Source of the DNA: Streptomyces beihaiensis
Lineage (GTDB): Bacteria > Actinomycetota > Actinomycetes > Streptomycetales > Streptomycetaceae
NCBI RefSeq assembly: GCF_026274175.1
Contig: NZ_JAPHNL010000024.1
Coordinates: 1-64,000, forward strand
Reading direction: 5' to 3'
DNA: 64,000 nucleotides
Both the position numbers and the translations under genes were made by a program. Each line of letters begins with the position of its first letter. Position 1 is the first letter of the stretch. The notes under the pieces were generated by a model, which did not search any database, was not told the origin of the DNA, and worked only from the letters and a program-made list of their open reading frames with translations. Shown in pieces: positions 1 through 7,509 of this stretch.

Positions 1-2
1 GG

Positions 3-371
3 CTGCTGGCCGGGCGGGTGCTCCAGGAAGAGGCGCGGCGCATCGGCCGCCCGCTCGGCGTGGTGTGCGCGGTCGCCTCGGCGGCGTACGCGGCGGGCGC
101 GCTGTACGGCGCGGCCACGCCGGACCTCGGGCCACTGACGGCCCTCGGCTCCCTCCTTGTGGCGGGCTGCGCCGTGGCGACCCTGGCCACGGCGGCCGTG
201 GAGGCACGTCAGGCCCGCAGGCACACCGTGACCGCCCTGCTGCGCCTCGGCGCGCCCGCGACGATGCTGCGCGGCGCCGCGGCCCTGCGCGCGGGCGCCC
301 TGCTGGCCGTATTCGGACCGCTGACCTGGGTCGTCGCCGAACTTTCGGCGGTTCCGCTGATCCGGCGATGA
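3..371 (+). CDS. Membrane protein, C-terminal part (5' end outside window)
   Basis: The frame is open from base 3 and a GTG at 18 is only an internal codon, so the gene probably begins before the window. About 122 residues are visible. They are rich in Ala, Leu and Val and form two or three probable membrane helices: one around the GVVCAVASAAYAAGALYG stretch, one around LGSLLVAGCAVATLATAAV, and a last one near the C-terminus (LLAVFGPLTWVVAELSAVPL). A basic patch EARQARRHTV lies between helices two and three. The layout would fit the end of an FtsX-like or other multi-pass membrane protein, but no diagnostic motif is visible and I do not assign a function. Confidence 0.5.
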   Translation: MLAGRVLQEEARRIGRPLGVVCAVASAAYAAGALYGAATPDLGPLTALGSLLVAGCAVATLATAAVEARQARRHTVTALLRLGAPATMLRGAAALRAGALLAVFGPLTWVVAELSAVPLIRR

Positions 372-444
372 GTTTCGCGGGGTGCGCGGGTCTCCACCCA
401 CGTACGACATGACACCACCGCACGGAGAAAGCGCAGGACATCAG

Positions 445-852
445 ATGTTCCAGCAGATGATCTTCCCGAACCTGGCCGTGAGCGACCTCGAAGCGGCCAA
501 GAAGTTCTTCACCGACCTCGGCTACTCGATCAACCCGCAGTTCTCCGACGACACCGCGGCCTCCGTGGTCATCAGCGAGCACATCGTGATCATGCTGCTC
601 ACCAAGGAGAAGTACGCGAGCTTCACGAAGAAGACCATCGTCGACTCGCGCACCGACAGTGAGGTGATGCTCGCGCTGAACGCCGAGAGCCGGGAGAAGG
701 TCGACGAGCTCGTCGAGAAGGCGATCGCCGCGGGCGGTTCCGAGACCGGCGAGAAGCAGGACCACGGCTTCATGTACGGGCGCGCCTTCGACGACCTGGA
801 CGGCCACACCTTCGAGGTGCTCTGGATGGACCCGGCGGCCGTCCAGGGCTGA
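445..852 (+). CDS. VOC-fold (glyoxalase/bleomycin-resistance-like) protein
   Basis: A 135-residue protein starting MFQQMIFPNLAVSDLEAAKKFF, the usual first beta-alpha unit of vicinal-oxygen-chelate proteins. It ends with the matching second half, in which YGRAFDDLDGHTFEVLWMDP carries the Asp/His/Glu pattern typical of this superfamily. The ATG at 445 is chosen because the VOC homology begins there and an AGGA lies about seven bases upstream; the frame is open further 5' but that part looks non-coding. Members include lyases, dioxygenases and resistance proteins, and nothing here specifies the substrate. It lies between unrelated genes and is probably transcribed alone. Confidence 0.8.
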   Translation: MFQQMIFPNLAVSDLEAAKKFFTDLGYSINPQFSDDTAASVVISEHIVIMLLTKEKYASFTKKTIVDSRTDSEVMLALNAESREKVDELVEKAIAAGGSETGEKQDHGFMYGRAFDDLDGHTFEVLWMDPAAVQG

Positions 853-906
853 GCGGGAGGGCCGGGTCCGGCCGGCGCGCGAGACGCGGCTGCCTAGCAT
901 GGCCGG

Positions 907-2133
907 GTGCAGCCGACACCGTCTTCACCCACACCCCAGCAGCCGCCTCGCCCACCCGAGTCCGGGCTCGAATCCGAGTCCGGGTCCGGGTCCGGGTCCG
1001 GGTCCGGGTCCGGGCTGGAGCCTGCCCTGCCCGCCACGTCCTTCGACCGGGAGATCGGGACGCTCGCCGAGTTCGACGCGGTGCTCGCCGAGCGCGGCAC
1101 GCTCGCCGGGCACCGGGTGCAGGCCGTGGACCTGACGGGCCGTACGAGCGCGCTGCTCACCGCCGACGTCTCGGGCGCCGTCTTCCTGGGCTGCCCGATG
1201 GAACCCCGGGCGGGGGCGCGGGTCAGGGCGGCCGGGGCCCTGGTCTTCCCGCCGGTCCCGGGGCTGCCGTTCGACCCGTACCGGGCTCACCTCTACGCGC
1301 CCGACGAACTCTTCGCGGGACTCGCCGGCGAAGGCGGGTACGAGGCGACTCCCGACGCCCGCGCCTACGCGTGGTTCCGGCGCACCAAGGCCGACGGGGA
1401 CGTGTTCGCCTCGATGCTGCGAGCCGTGCACGACGACTCCGTCTCGGACGCACTCGACGAACTCCTCGCCGGCGCAAGGGTAGTGGGTGTCATGGGCGGG
1501 CACGCCATGGGCCGCGGCACCGACGCGTACGCCGGTGCGGCCCGGCTCGGCCGCTGCCTCGCGCGGGCCGGTTTCACGGTCGCCACGGGCGGCGGCCCCG
1601 GAGCCATGGAGGCCGCCAACCTCGGCGCGTACGCGGCGCCGCACGACGACAAGATGCTCGCCGCGGCGCTGCAACTCCTGGCCAGGACAGCGACGTTCAC
1701 GCCGTCGGTCACCGCGTGGGCGCGCGCCGCGTTCGAGGTCCGCGAACGGTTCCCGGACGGCGGCACCTCCGTCGGCATCCCCACCTGGTTCTACGGTCAC
1801 GAGCCGCCGAACGCGTTCGCCTCGCACCTCGCCAAGTACTTCGCCAACGCCACGCGCGAGGACGGCCTGCTCGCCCGTTCCGGCGCCGGTGTCGTCTTCC
1901 TGCCCGGCGCGGCGGGCACGGTGCAGGAGATCTTCGACAACGCCACGCCCAACTATTACGAGTCGCGCGGCGAGCCGACCCCGATGGTCCTGGTCGACGA
2001 GGCGCACTGGACGCGGCACCTGCCTGCCTGGCCGCTGCTGCGGGCACTGGCGCGCGACCGCGCCATGAAGGGGCGTATCGCCCTCGTCGAGTCGGTGGAC
2101 GACGCGGCCGGAGCGCTGGAAGCGATGGGCTGA
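907..2133 (+). CDS. LOG-family (lysine decarboxylase-like Rossmann) protein with Ser-Gly repeat N-terminus
   Basis: A 408-residue protein. After about 45 residues of low complexity comes a domain with the LOG-family signature: VVGVMGGHAMGRGTDAYAG near residue 195, then ATGGGPGAMEAANLGA, and VFLPGAAGTVQEIFD nearer the C-terminus, corresponding to the family's PGGxGTxxE motif. LOG proteins bind nucleotide monophosphates, and some release free cytokinin-type bases. In this long actinobacterial form the substrate is unknown. The GTG at 907 has no good Shine-Dalgarno. The N-terminus carries six copies of a TCCGGG hexamer giving (SG)n, so the true start could lie after the repeat, for example at the GTG at 1081. 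Confidence 0.75.
   Translation: MQPTPSSPTPQQPPRPPESGLESESGSGSGSGSGSGLEPALPATSFDREIGTLAEFDAVLAERGTLAGHRVQAVDLTGRTSALLTADVSGAVFLGCPMEPRAGARVRAAGALVFPPVPGLPFDPYRAHLYAPDELFAGLAGEGGYEATPDARAYAWFRRTKADGDVFASMLRAVHDDSVSDALDELLAGARVVGVMGGHAMGRGTDAYAGAARLGRCLARAGFTVATGGGPGAMEAANLGAYAAPHDDKMLAAALQLLARTATFTPSVTAWARAAFEVRERFPDGGTSVGIPTWFYGHEPPNAFASHLAKYFANATREDGLLARSGAGVVFLPGAAGTVQEIFDNATPNYYESRGEPTPMVLVDEAHWTRHLPAWPLLRALARDRAMKGRIALVESVDDAAGALEAMG
979..1015 (+). repeat. Hexanucleotide repeat TCCGGG x6 inside the LOG-family gene
   Basis: Six consecutive TCCGGG units encode alternating Ser-Gly in the predicted N-terminus of the LOG-family protein. Units of six bases keep the reading frame when copies are gained or lost, so length variation would be tolerated. 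Confidence 0.9.
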
Positions 2134-2142
2134 GAGCAGGTC

Positions 2143-2294
2143 CGACGGAAACGGGCGCTGGACGGAGACGAGCGCTGGACGGAGACGAGCGCTGGACGGA
2201 AACGGCCCCGACGTGGAAACGAACTCGATGGGGAAACGGACTCGGGGCTGAAACGAAACCGGAGTTGAAACGGACCCGGAGTTGAAACGCACGC
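2143..2294. repeat. Tandem 17-18-bp degenerate repeats downstream of the LOG gene
   Basis: The stretch between the LOG-family gene and the LAETG protein gene holds three adjacent 17-bp units (GCGCTGGACGGAGACGA at 2155 and 2172, then a variant at 2189). Diverged units with the core GAAACG follow, including two CCGGAGTTGAAACG units 18 bp apart. The remaining bases to 2496 are unstructured and presumably hold the promoter of the next gene. Confidence 0.85.
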
Positions 2295-2496
2295 CGGGTC
2301 AAGGTCCGGTCAAGTCTCCCTGCGTGGGCCTGGTTTGGCCCGGTAGCGTATTGACGCTGCGTCGCCGTCCCTTATAGACGTGAGGTGACCGTGGGGGACT
2401 TGAGGTGAAAGTGTCCGGGGGTGTTTCCGCGCGGCCGCCTCGCTCCTCCTCCGCAGGTGCTTCGCGCCTGACTCCCGCAAAGGACGATCACCGACC

Positions 2497-3198
2497 GTGT
2501 CCCGAACCCCTCACACCATTCCGCGCGCCCTGCGCATCGCAGGAACCACCGGCGCCGCGGCGGCCCTGATCTTCGGCGTCGCCGGTTCCGCCTCCGCCTG
2601 CACCATCGGCGAGTTCACCGCCGCCGCGACATGCACCGGCGGCAAGGGCGCCATCACCGTCACCGACAAGGACGCCTCAGGCACCCAGGCCACCGTCTCC
2701 GTCTACCGCGCGTCGGGCGGCGCCGAGAAGCTGGTCGGCACCAAGGAGGTCACGGGCTCCCTCAAGGGCGTCACCGTGTCGTTCGCCGAGGACTGGCAGC
2801 CGAACACGACGTACCGCGTGCACGTCAAGGCCGGTACCTATGTCGACCAGGACATCAAGCCCGTCCTGACCACGCCCGCCAAGGGCTGCGCCACCGCGAC
2901 GCCGAGCCCCTCCACCAGCGGGACGCCGTCCGGCACCCCTAGCCCGAGCGCGTCGGCACCGTCGGCCACCGCGACCCCGAGCGCCTCCGCGTCGCACTCC
3001 AGCGCCGCGTCGCACTCCAGCGCCGCGTCGCCGGTTCCCTCCGCGCCCAACTCGGCCTCTCCCGCCGGAGGTTCGAACCTGGCCGAGACCGGAGCCGACT
3101 CCCACACCCCGGTGATCGCGGGCATCGCCGCGGCTCTCGTCGTCGCGGGCGGCGCCGTGGTGTTCGCGCTGCGTCGCCGTGGTGCGTCGCAGAAGTAG
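2497..3198 (+). CDS. Secreted LAETG-anchored surface protein
   Basis: A 233-residue exported protein. An N-terminal signal peptide (basic start, hydrophobic core AAALIFGVAG, probable cleavage after SAS-A near residue 34) precedes a small compact region of about 100 residues. A Ser/Thr/Pro/Ala-rich linker (residues about 130-190, two SAASHSS repeats) leads to LAETG at 195-199, a hydrophobic helix and an RRRGASQK tail. This is the sorting signal of class E sortase substrates in Streptomyces, so the protein is expected to be covalently attached to the cell wall. GTG start with AAAGGA about 11 bases upstream. No sortase gene is in the window. Function of the exposed domain unknown. Confidence 0.85.
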   Translation: MSRTPHTIPRALRIAGTTGAAAALIFGVAGSASACTIGEFTAAATCTGGKGAITVTDKDASGTQATVSVYRASGGAEKLVGTKEVTGSLKGVTVSFAEDWQPNTTYRVHVKAGTYVDQDIKPVLTTPAKGCATATPSPSTSGTPSGTPSPSASAPSATATPSASASHSSAASHSSAASPVPSAPNSASPAGGSNLAETGADSHTPVIAGIAAALVVAGGAVVFALRRRGASQK

Positions 3199-3212
3199 CG
3201 AGCCGGTGTACG

Positions 3213-3252
3213 AAAGGGGCGCTCGGTCGTCACGGCCGACCGCCCCTTTTTC
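3213..3252 (+). terminator. Intrinsic terminator after the LAETG protein gene
   Basis: An inverted repeat with arms AGGGGCG and CGCCCCT, extended by CGGTCG and CGACCG around the loop, is followed by TTTTTC. It lies 15 bases after the stop codon and can also stop transcription arriving from the convergent gene at 3285-4109. Confidence 0.8.
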
Positions 3253-3284
3253 GTGTCGCCCGAGGCGACGACGATCCGGCGAGG

Positions 3285-4109
3285 TCACGCGAAAGCGGAC
3301 CGCTCCAGCCAGAAGTCGATCAGCTCGCGGTCGCCGAGCACCTCGACGCGGCCACCGTCGGTGAGCGGCTCGCGGCGCAGGAGGGTGAGCAGCACATCGG
3401 TGAGCGGGCCCCGCAACGCGGCGTCGGCCTTCTCATGGGCACGGCTCCATGCGATGCCGTCGTCGCCCAGCTCGATCAGCCACTCGGCGGCGATCTCCGG
3501 GGCCGTGTCGGTGGCGTGCAGGTGGAGGGTGCGGCCGCCCGCCTTCAGCTGCGCGATGTCCTCCTTGATGCCGGCGTCCTGGAAGAAGCGGACGATGCGC
3601 AGCCACTCGTCGAGCGCGTCGGCGGCGACCTCGGGGGCCGCCTCGTACGCGGCGCCCACGGTGAGCGCGGCGTCGGCACGGTGGATCAGCGTCTCGTGGG
3701 TCATGCGGCGGGCCCAGAACCCGGAGTGCGACTCCCAGCCCCAGCTCCAGCAGGCGAGGCCGGGACCGGCCTCGCGCAACACGTCCACCAGCAGCCGTGC
3801 GCCCTCGGCGAGCCAGGCGTCCAGGGCGGCCGGGTCGCCGTCCCTGACCGGTTCGACGGCACTGAGGATCTCTCGCAGGGAGACCCGTTCGGTGGCCCTC
3901 GTCCGCACGATCGTCTCCACCCAGCGGTGCGCGCCGCCGACATGCGCGGCAAGGTCACGCAGCGTCCAGTCGGGGCAGGTGGGCACGGCCATGCCGAGGT
4001 CGGCACCGGTCAGGTGGGATCTCAACAGGTCGGTCTGGGCGATGATTTCGTCACAGTAGCGGTCGTGCGAGAGGCGTCCGGGGGCGTGGCGCATGTCGTC
4101 GTCGGTCAT
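3285..4109 (-). CDS. Maleylpyruvate isomerase-family (mycothiol-dependent, DinB-like) protein
   Basis: A 274-residue protein with the N-terminal four-helix DinB-like fold of the mycothiol-dependent maleylpyruvate isomerase family. CPDWTLRDLAAHVGGAHRW holds the first metal-binding His of the usual three, and the later MTHETLIHRADA holds the other two. The C-terminal half (LHLHATD... through LLRREPLTDGGRVEVLGD) matches the second domain of the family. Mycothiol is the actinobacterial low-molecular-weight thiol, so a thiol-dependent isomerase or transferase role is likely, but the substrate is not predictable. The start MTDDDMRHAP is chosen over a longer frame because it removes a non-conserved stretch. 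Confidence 0.8.
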   Translation of the reverse strand: MTDDDMRHAPGRLSHDRYCDEIIAQTDLLRSHLTGADLGMAVPTCPDWTLRDLAAHVGGAHRWVETIVRTRATERVSLREILSAVEPVRDGDPAALDAWLAEGARLLVDVLREAGPGLACWSWGWESHSGFWARRMTHETLIHRADAALTVGAAYEAAPEVAADALDEWLRIVRFFQDAGIKEDIAQLKAGGRTLHLHATDTAPEIAAEWLIELGDDGIAWSRAHEKADAALRGPLTDVLLTLLRREPLTDGGRVEVLGDRELIDFWLERSAFA

Positions 4110-4199
4110 GTGTACGAGCCTAGGGTCTGCCCGACGGGTCAGGACGGGATTCGGTCGCACGCGTGCGACCGGCGCTGCCGAGCGGGGTCCGGCCTACTC

Positions 4200-4517
4200 C
4201 GCTCTCCCCCGGCTCTCACGGGCCCGGGGAAGCTCAGGCCCGCGATGCGGGCCGGTCCCGGCGGCGCAGCAGACGGACCTTGACGATCCGCCGCCCGGTG
4301 CGGGTCGGGGTCCGCCGTGGGCTGGGGCGGGGGCGGCTGAGGCGGTCGGTCATGCCCGCCTCGCCGTGCTGCCGGTAGCGGTCGGCCCACCGCTTGGCGG
4401 TGCTCGCGGAGACCTGGAAGCGTTCCGCGGCCCGCCGCGGGGCCAGTCGTCGTCCACCACGCAGCGGGCCAGGCGCAGGCGTCCAGTCTCGGTCAGCGGT
4501 GCGTAACGGTCAGGCAT
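4200..4517 (-). pseudogene. Broken IS481-type transposase, N-terminal helix-turn-helix part
   Basis: Reading the minus strand gives MPDRYAPLTETGRLRLARCV, then after a frame change RRAAERFQVSASTAKRWADRYRQ and a PRPSPRRTPTRTGRRI stretch, then after a second frame change the GPARIAG motif. These are the first ~110 residues of IS481-type transposases: two helix-turn-helix units and the start of the linker. At least two frameshifts are needed, and the DDE catalytic domain is absent because coding ceases near 4200. The remnant cannot make an active transposase. Confidence 0.75.
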
Positions 4518-4637
4518 GAGGGCCTTTCTGGTCGCCGGTGCAGATCTCGCAATCCGCACCGAGCCAGAAGGCCCTCACTCATTTCGAGATCGGTCAACCG
4601 TGAGCCCTGTCACCGTCCACAACCTCCCGGGACAGAA
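4200..4637 (-). mobile_element. Degenerate IS481-family element remnant, one end preserved
   Basis: The transposase fragment is preceded on the minus strand by about 120 bp that look like the left end of the element. This includes a long imperfect hairpin (4518-4531 against 4564-4576, with CGGTGC/GCACCG inside) and a terminal stretch ending TGTTCTGTCCCGGG on the minus strand at about 4637. That end lies four bases beyond the thiQ stop codon. The other end is not recognisable. Confidence 0.55.
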
Positions 4638-4640
4638 CAC

Positions 4641-5789
4641 CTATGGCGCCAGGTCCCCGCCCAACACCACGATTTCCGCCGGGTCGAAGGTGACACCCAC
4701 CTCGGCTCCCGGCTCCGGGGCCTCGCGCAGGGCGCACGCCGCCTCGATACCGGGGCTGTCACCGCGGGGCCGCAGGTGCAGGGCGACGTGGGTGCCGCGG
4801 AAGGTGCGGGCGGTGACGGTGCAGGTCAGCGCGGCGTCGGACGGGTCGGCAAGGCGTACGCCCGCGGGCCGTACGAGGAGGTGGCGCGCGCCTCCCGCGG
4901 GGGCCGCGCCCTGCCGGGGCCCGGCGGGGAGCCGGAGCCTGCCCCAGGGCGTGTCGGCGGTGTCCCCGGCAGCGGCCACCTTCGCCTCGACCACGTTGTC
5001 GAAGCCGAGGAAACGGGCCACGAAGGCGTCCGCCGGGTGCTGCCACACTTCGAGCGGGGTGCCGGACTGGGCGATCCGGCCGTCCCGCATCACCACGACC
5101 CGGTCGGCCAGGGCGAACGCCTCGCCCTGGTCGTGCGTGACCGCGAGTACGGTGGTCCCCAACTCGCCGAAGAGTTGCCGCAGTTCGACCACCAGGCGTT
5201 CACGCAGGGAGCGGTCGAGCTGACCGAGCGGCTCGTCGAGCATCAGCAGCCGGGGGCGCGGTGCCAGGGCGCGGGCGAGCGCCACGCGCTGCTGCTCGCC
5301 GCCGGAGAGCGCGGAGACGGCGCGGCGCTCGGCGCCGGGCAGGCCGACGAGTGCCAGCAACTCCCGTACGTGTTCGGCCTGTTCGCGTCGGTCGACGCCG
5401 CGCACACGCAGGCCGAAGGCGACGTTGCCGCCGACGTCACGCTGCGGGAAGAGCTGGTGGTCCTGGAACATCAGGCCGACGCCGCGCCGGTGTGCCGGCA
5501 CCCCACGCTGGTCGTGACCGTCGAGCGAGATCCGGCCGCCGTCCAGGTGCTGAAGCCCGGCGACGGCACGCAGCAGCGTCGACTTGCCGCTGCCGCTGGG
5601 CCCGAGCACGCAGACGATCTCGTGCCGGGCGACCTCCAGGTCGACGGCGTCGAGCGCCGCGCGACCGCCGAACCGTACGGTCGCGTCGTCCAGCCTGAGC
5701 AGCGCCGAAGCGCCGTCGGCCGGGGCCGGGCCCCGGGCCGGAGCACGGGCCGGGGCGGGCGGGCCTTGGACCTTCTTCAGCTCGGTCAT
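4641..5789 (-). CDS. thiQ: Thiamine ABC transporter ATP-binding protein
   Basis: A 382-residue ABC ATPase. Walker A GPSGSGKST is at residues 63-71, the Q-loop at LMFQDHQLFPQ, the signature LSGGEQQ at 161-167, Walker B LLMLDEP at 181-187, and the switch His in LAVTHDQGEA. A C-terminal TOBE-like domain (LLVRPAGVRLA...) follows from about residue 290. It is the last gene of the minus-strand thiB-thiP-thiQ group, eight bases after the permease, with GAGGAG as ribosome site. The upstream TPP riboswitch points to thiamine or a thiamine phosphate as substrate. The ATPase alone would equally fit iron or spermidine importers. Confidence 0.85.
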   Translation of the reverse strand: MTELKKVQGPPAPARAPARGPAPADGASALLRLDDATVRFGGRAALDAVDLEVARHEIVCVLGPSGSGKSTLLRAVAGLQHLDGGRISLDGHDQRGVPAHRRGVGLMFQDHQLFPQRDVGGNVAFGLRVRGVDRREQAEHVRELLALVGLPGAERRAVSALSGGEQQRVALARALAPRPRLLMLDEPLGQLDRSLRERLVVELRQLFGELGTTVLAVTHDQGEAFALADRVVVMRDGRIAQSGTPLEVWQHPADAFVARFLGFDNVVEAKVAAAGDTADTPWGRLRLPAGPRQGAAPAGGARHLLVRPAGVRLADPSDAALTCTVTARTFRGTHVALHLRPRGDSPGIEAACALREAPEPGAEVGVTFDPAEIVVLGGDLAP

Positions 5790-5797
5790 GGGACTCC

Positions 5798-7504
5798 TCA
5801 GAACTCCCCTGTCGAGGCCTTGGCGGGCCGCAAGCGTTCAAGGACCAGCAGTGCGACCGCGCAGACGATCATGAGGACCGTCGAAAGGGCCATCGCCTGC
5901 CCGTAGTTGAGGTCACCGGCCCGCCCGAGCAGCCGCGCCACCGCCACCGGCAGCGTGGGCCGGTCGGGCCGCGCGATGAACACGGTCGCGCCGAACTCGC
6001 CGAGCGACACGGCGAACGCGAACCCCGCCGCGATCAGCATCGCCCGCCGCACCATCGGCAGGTCGACCTCCCGCCACACCCGCAGCGGCGACGCCCCGAG
6101 CACGGCCGCGGCCTCCCGCAGCCGCCCGTCGACGGCCCGCAGCACCGGCAGCATGGTCCGCACCACGAACGGCACTCCGACCAGCGCCTGCGCCAGCGGC
6201 ACCAGAATCCAGGAGCTGCGCAGGTCGAGCGGCGGCTTGTCCAGGGTGATCAGGAAGCCGAAGCCGACGGTCACGGCGGAGACGCCGAGCGGCAGCATCA
6301 GCAGCGCGTCGAGCCCGCGCACGAGCCGCCCGGCGGAGGTGGTCCCCCCGGTCGAGTCCGTTCGGGGCCGGGGGAGGGTGAGCGCGGCGGCGGCGAGCGA
6401 GCCGATGACGAGCGCGATGGCGGTGGCGGCGAACGCGTACCGCAGCGAGTTCCCGATCGCGTCGATCGGCGGCACGAGGAAGGTCCCGCCGTCGGCCGAG
6501 GTCAGCGCCCTGTAGTACGCGAACCCGTACCCGCCGGGGGTGTCGAGAGAACGGGCCACGAGCACGCCGAGCGGAAGCAGAAGGAGCAGGCCGATCGTGG
6601 CGAGAACACCGGCCAGGAGCCCCCACTGCCCCGCGCCGCGCGGCCTGCGCGCGGTGTGCGCGGCGTCGACGAGCCGCAGCGCGCTCTCCCGCCGCCGCAC
6701 GGTCCGGGCGTGCACGGCGAGGATCAGCCCGACGGCGGCGAACTGGACGATGGTCAAGGCGGCGGCGGTGGACAGGTCGAAGATCTGCGCGGTCTGCCGG
6801 TAGATCTCGACTTCGAGGGTCGAGTAGCCGGGGCCGCCGAGAATCTGCACGACACCGAACGAGGTGAAGGTGAACAGGAACACCATCAGCGCGGCCGCGG
6901 CGACGGCCGGGCCGAGCGCGGGCAGCGTGACCTTCCGCCAGGCGGCGAACCGCGAGGCACCGAGCATCCGGGCGGCCTCCTCCTGGCGCGGGTCGAGCTG
7001 CGCCCACAGACCGCCGACCGTGCGCACCACGACGGCGTAGTTGAAGAAGACGTGCGCGATCAGGATCGCCCACACCGTGGTGTCGAGCCGCACGCCCCAC
7101 AGCTGGTCGAGCAGCCCGCCCTGCCCGAGCAGCGCGAGGAACGCGGTGCCCGCGACGACGGTCGGCAGCACGAACGGCACCGTCACCACGGCCCGCAGCA
7201 CCTGCTTGCCGGGGAAGTCGAGGCGGGCGAAGACGTACGCGCCCGGCAGTGCGACCAGCAGCGTCAGCGCGGTCGAGGCGAGCGCCTGCCACACGGTGAA
7301 CCACAGCACGTGCCGGACGTCCGGCTGGCCGAGCACGTCGAGGATCCGTCCGGCCCGCCGGCCTCCGTCGCCGTACAGGCCGCGCCGGACGATCGCGACG
7401 ACGGGGTAGGCGAAGAACACGCCGAAGAACGCGACGGGCCCGGCCATGAGGACGAGCCGCGCCGCGCCGCCCCGGCGACTTGCGTCGGCCGGGGCACTCT
7501 TCAC
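5798..7504 (-). CDS. thiP: Thiamine ABC transporter permease (two fused permease domains)
   Basis: About 568 residues with two complete binding-protein-dependent permease domains in one chain, the ThiP/FbpB architecture. Each half has several hydrophobic helices and an EAA-type cytoplasmic loop: EEAARMLGASRFAAWRKVTL in the first half and REAAAVLGASPLRVWREVDL in the second. These loops contact the ATPase. I chose the GTG at 7504, which leaves a five-base gap after thiB. An open frame to 7534 would overlap the binding-protein gene. The protein would form the membrane channel for the ThiB-delivered ligand, with ThiQ as motor. Confidence 0.85.
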   Translation of the reverse strand: MKSAPADASRRGGAARLVLMAGPVAFFGVFFAYPVVAIVRRGLYGDGGRRAGRILDVLGQPDVRHVLWFTVWQALASTALTLLVALPGAYVFARLDFPGKQVLRAVVTVPFVLPTVVAGTAFLALLGQGGLLDQLWGVRLDTTVWAILIAHVFFNYAVVVRTVGGLWAQLDPRQEEAARMLGASRFAAWRKVTLPALGPAVAAAALMVFLFTFTSFGVVQILGGPGYSTLEVEIYRQTAQIFDLSTAAALTIVQFAAVGLILAVHARTVRRRESALRLVDAAHTARRPRGAGQWGLLAGVLATIGLLLLLPLGVLVARSLDTPGGYGFAYYRALTSADGGTFLVPPIDAIGNSLRYAFAATAIALVIGSLAAAALTLPRPRTDSTGGTTSAGRLVRGLDALLMLPLGVSAVTVGFGFLITLDKPPLDLRSSWILVPLAQALVGVPFVVRTMLPVLRAVDGRLREAAAVLGASPLRVWREVDLPMVRRAMLIAAGFAFAVSLGEFGATVFIARPDRPTLPVAVARLLGRAGDLNYGQAMALSTVLMIVCAVALLVLERLRPAKASTGEF

Positions 7505-7509
7505 GGGAC

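Noticed and set aside
925-2292. Minus-strand open frame of 455 codons opposite the LOG-family gene
   Set aside because: Shadow of the LOG gene; the plus-strand frame contains all conserved motifs.
2143-2294. Possible CRISPR array
   Set aside because: Repeat units are 17-18 bp, adjacent without spacers, and decay along the tract; no cas genes are present.
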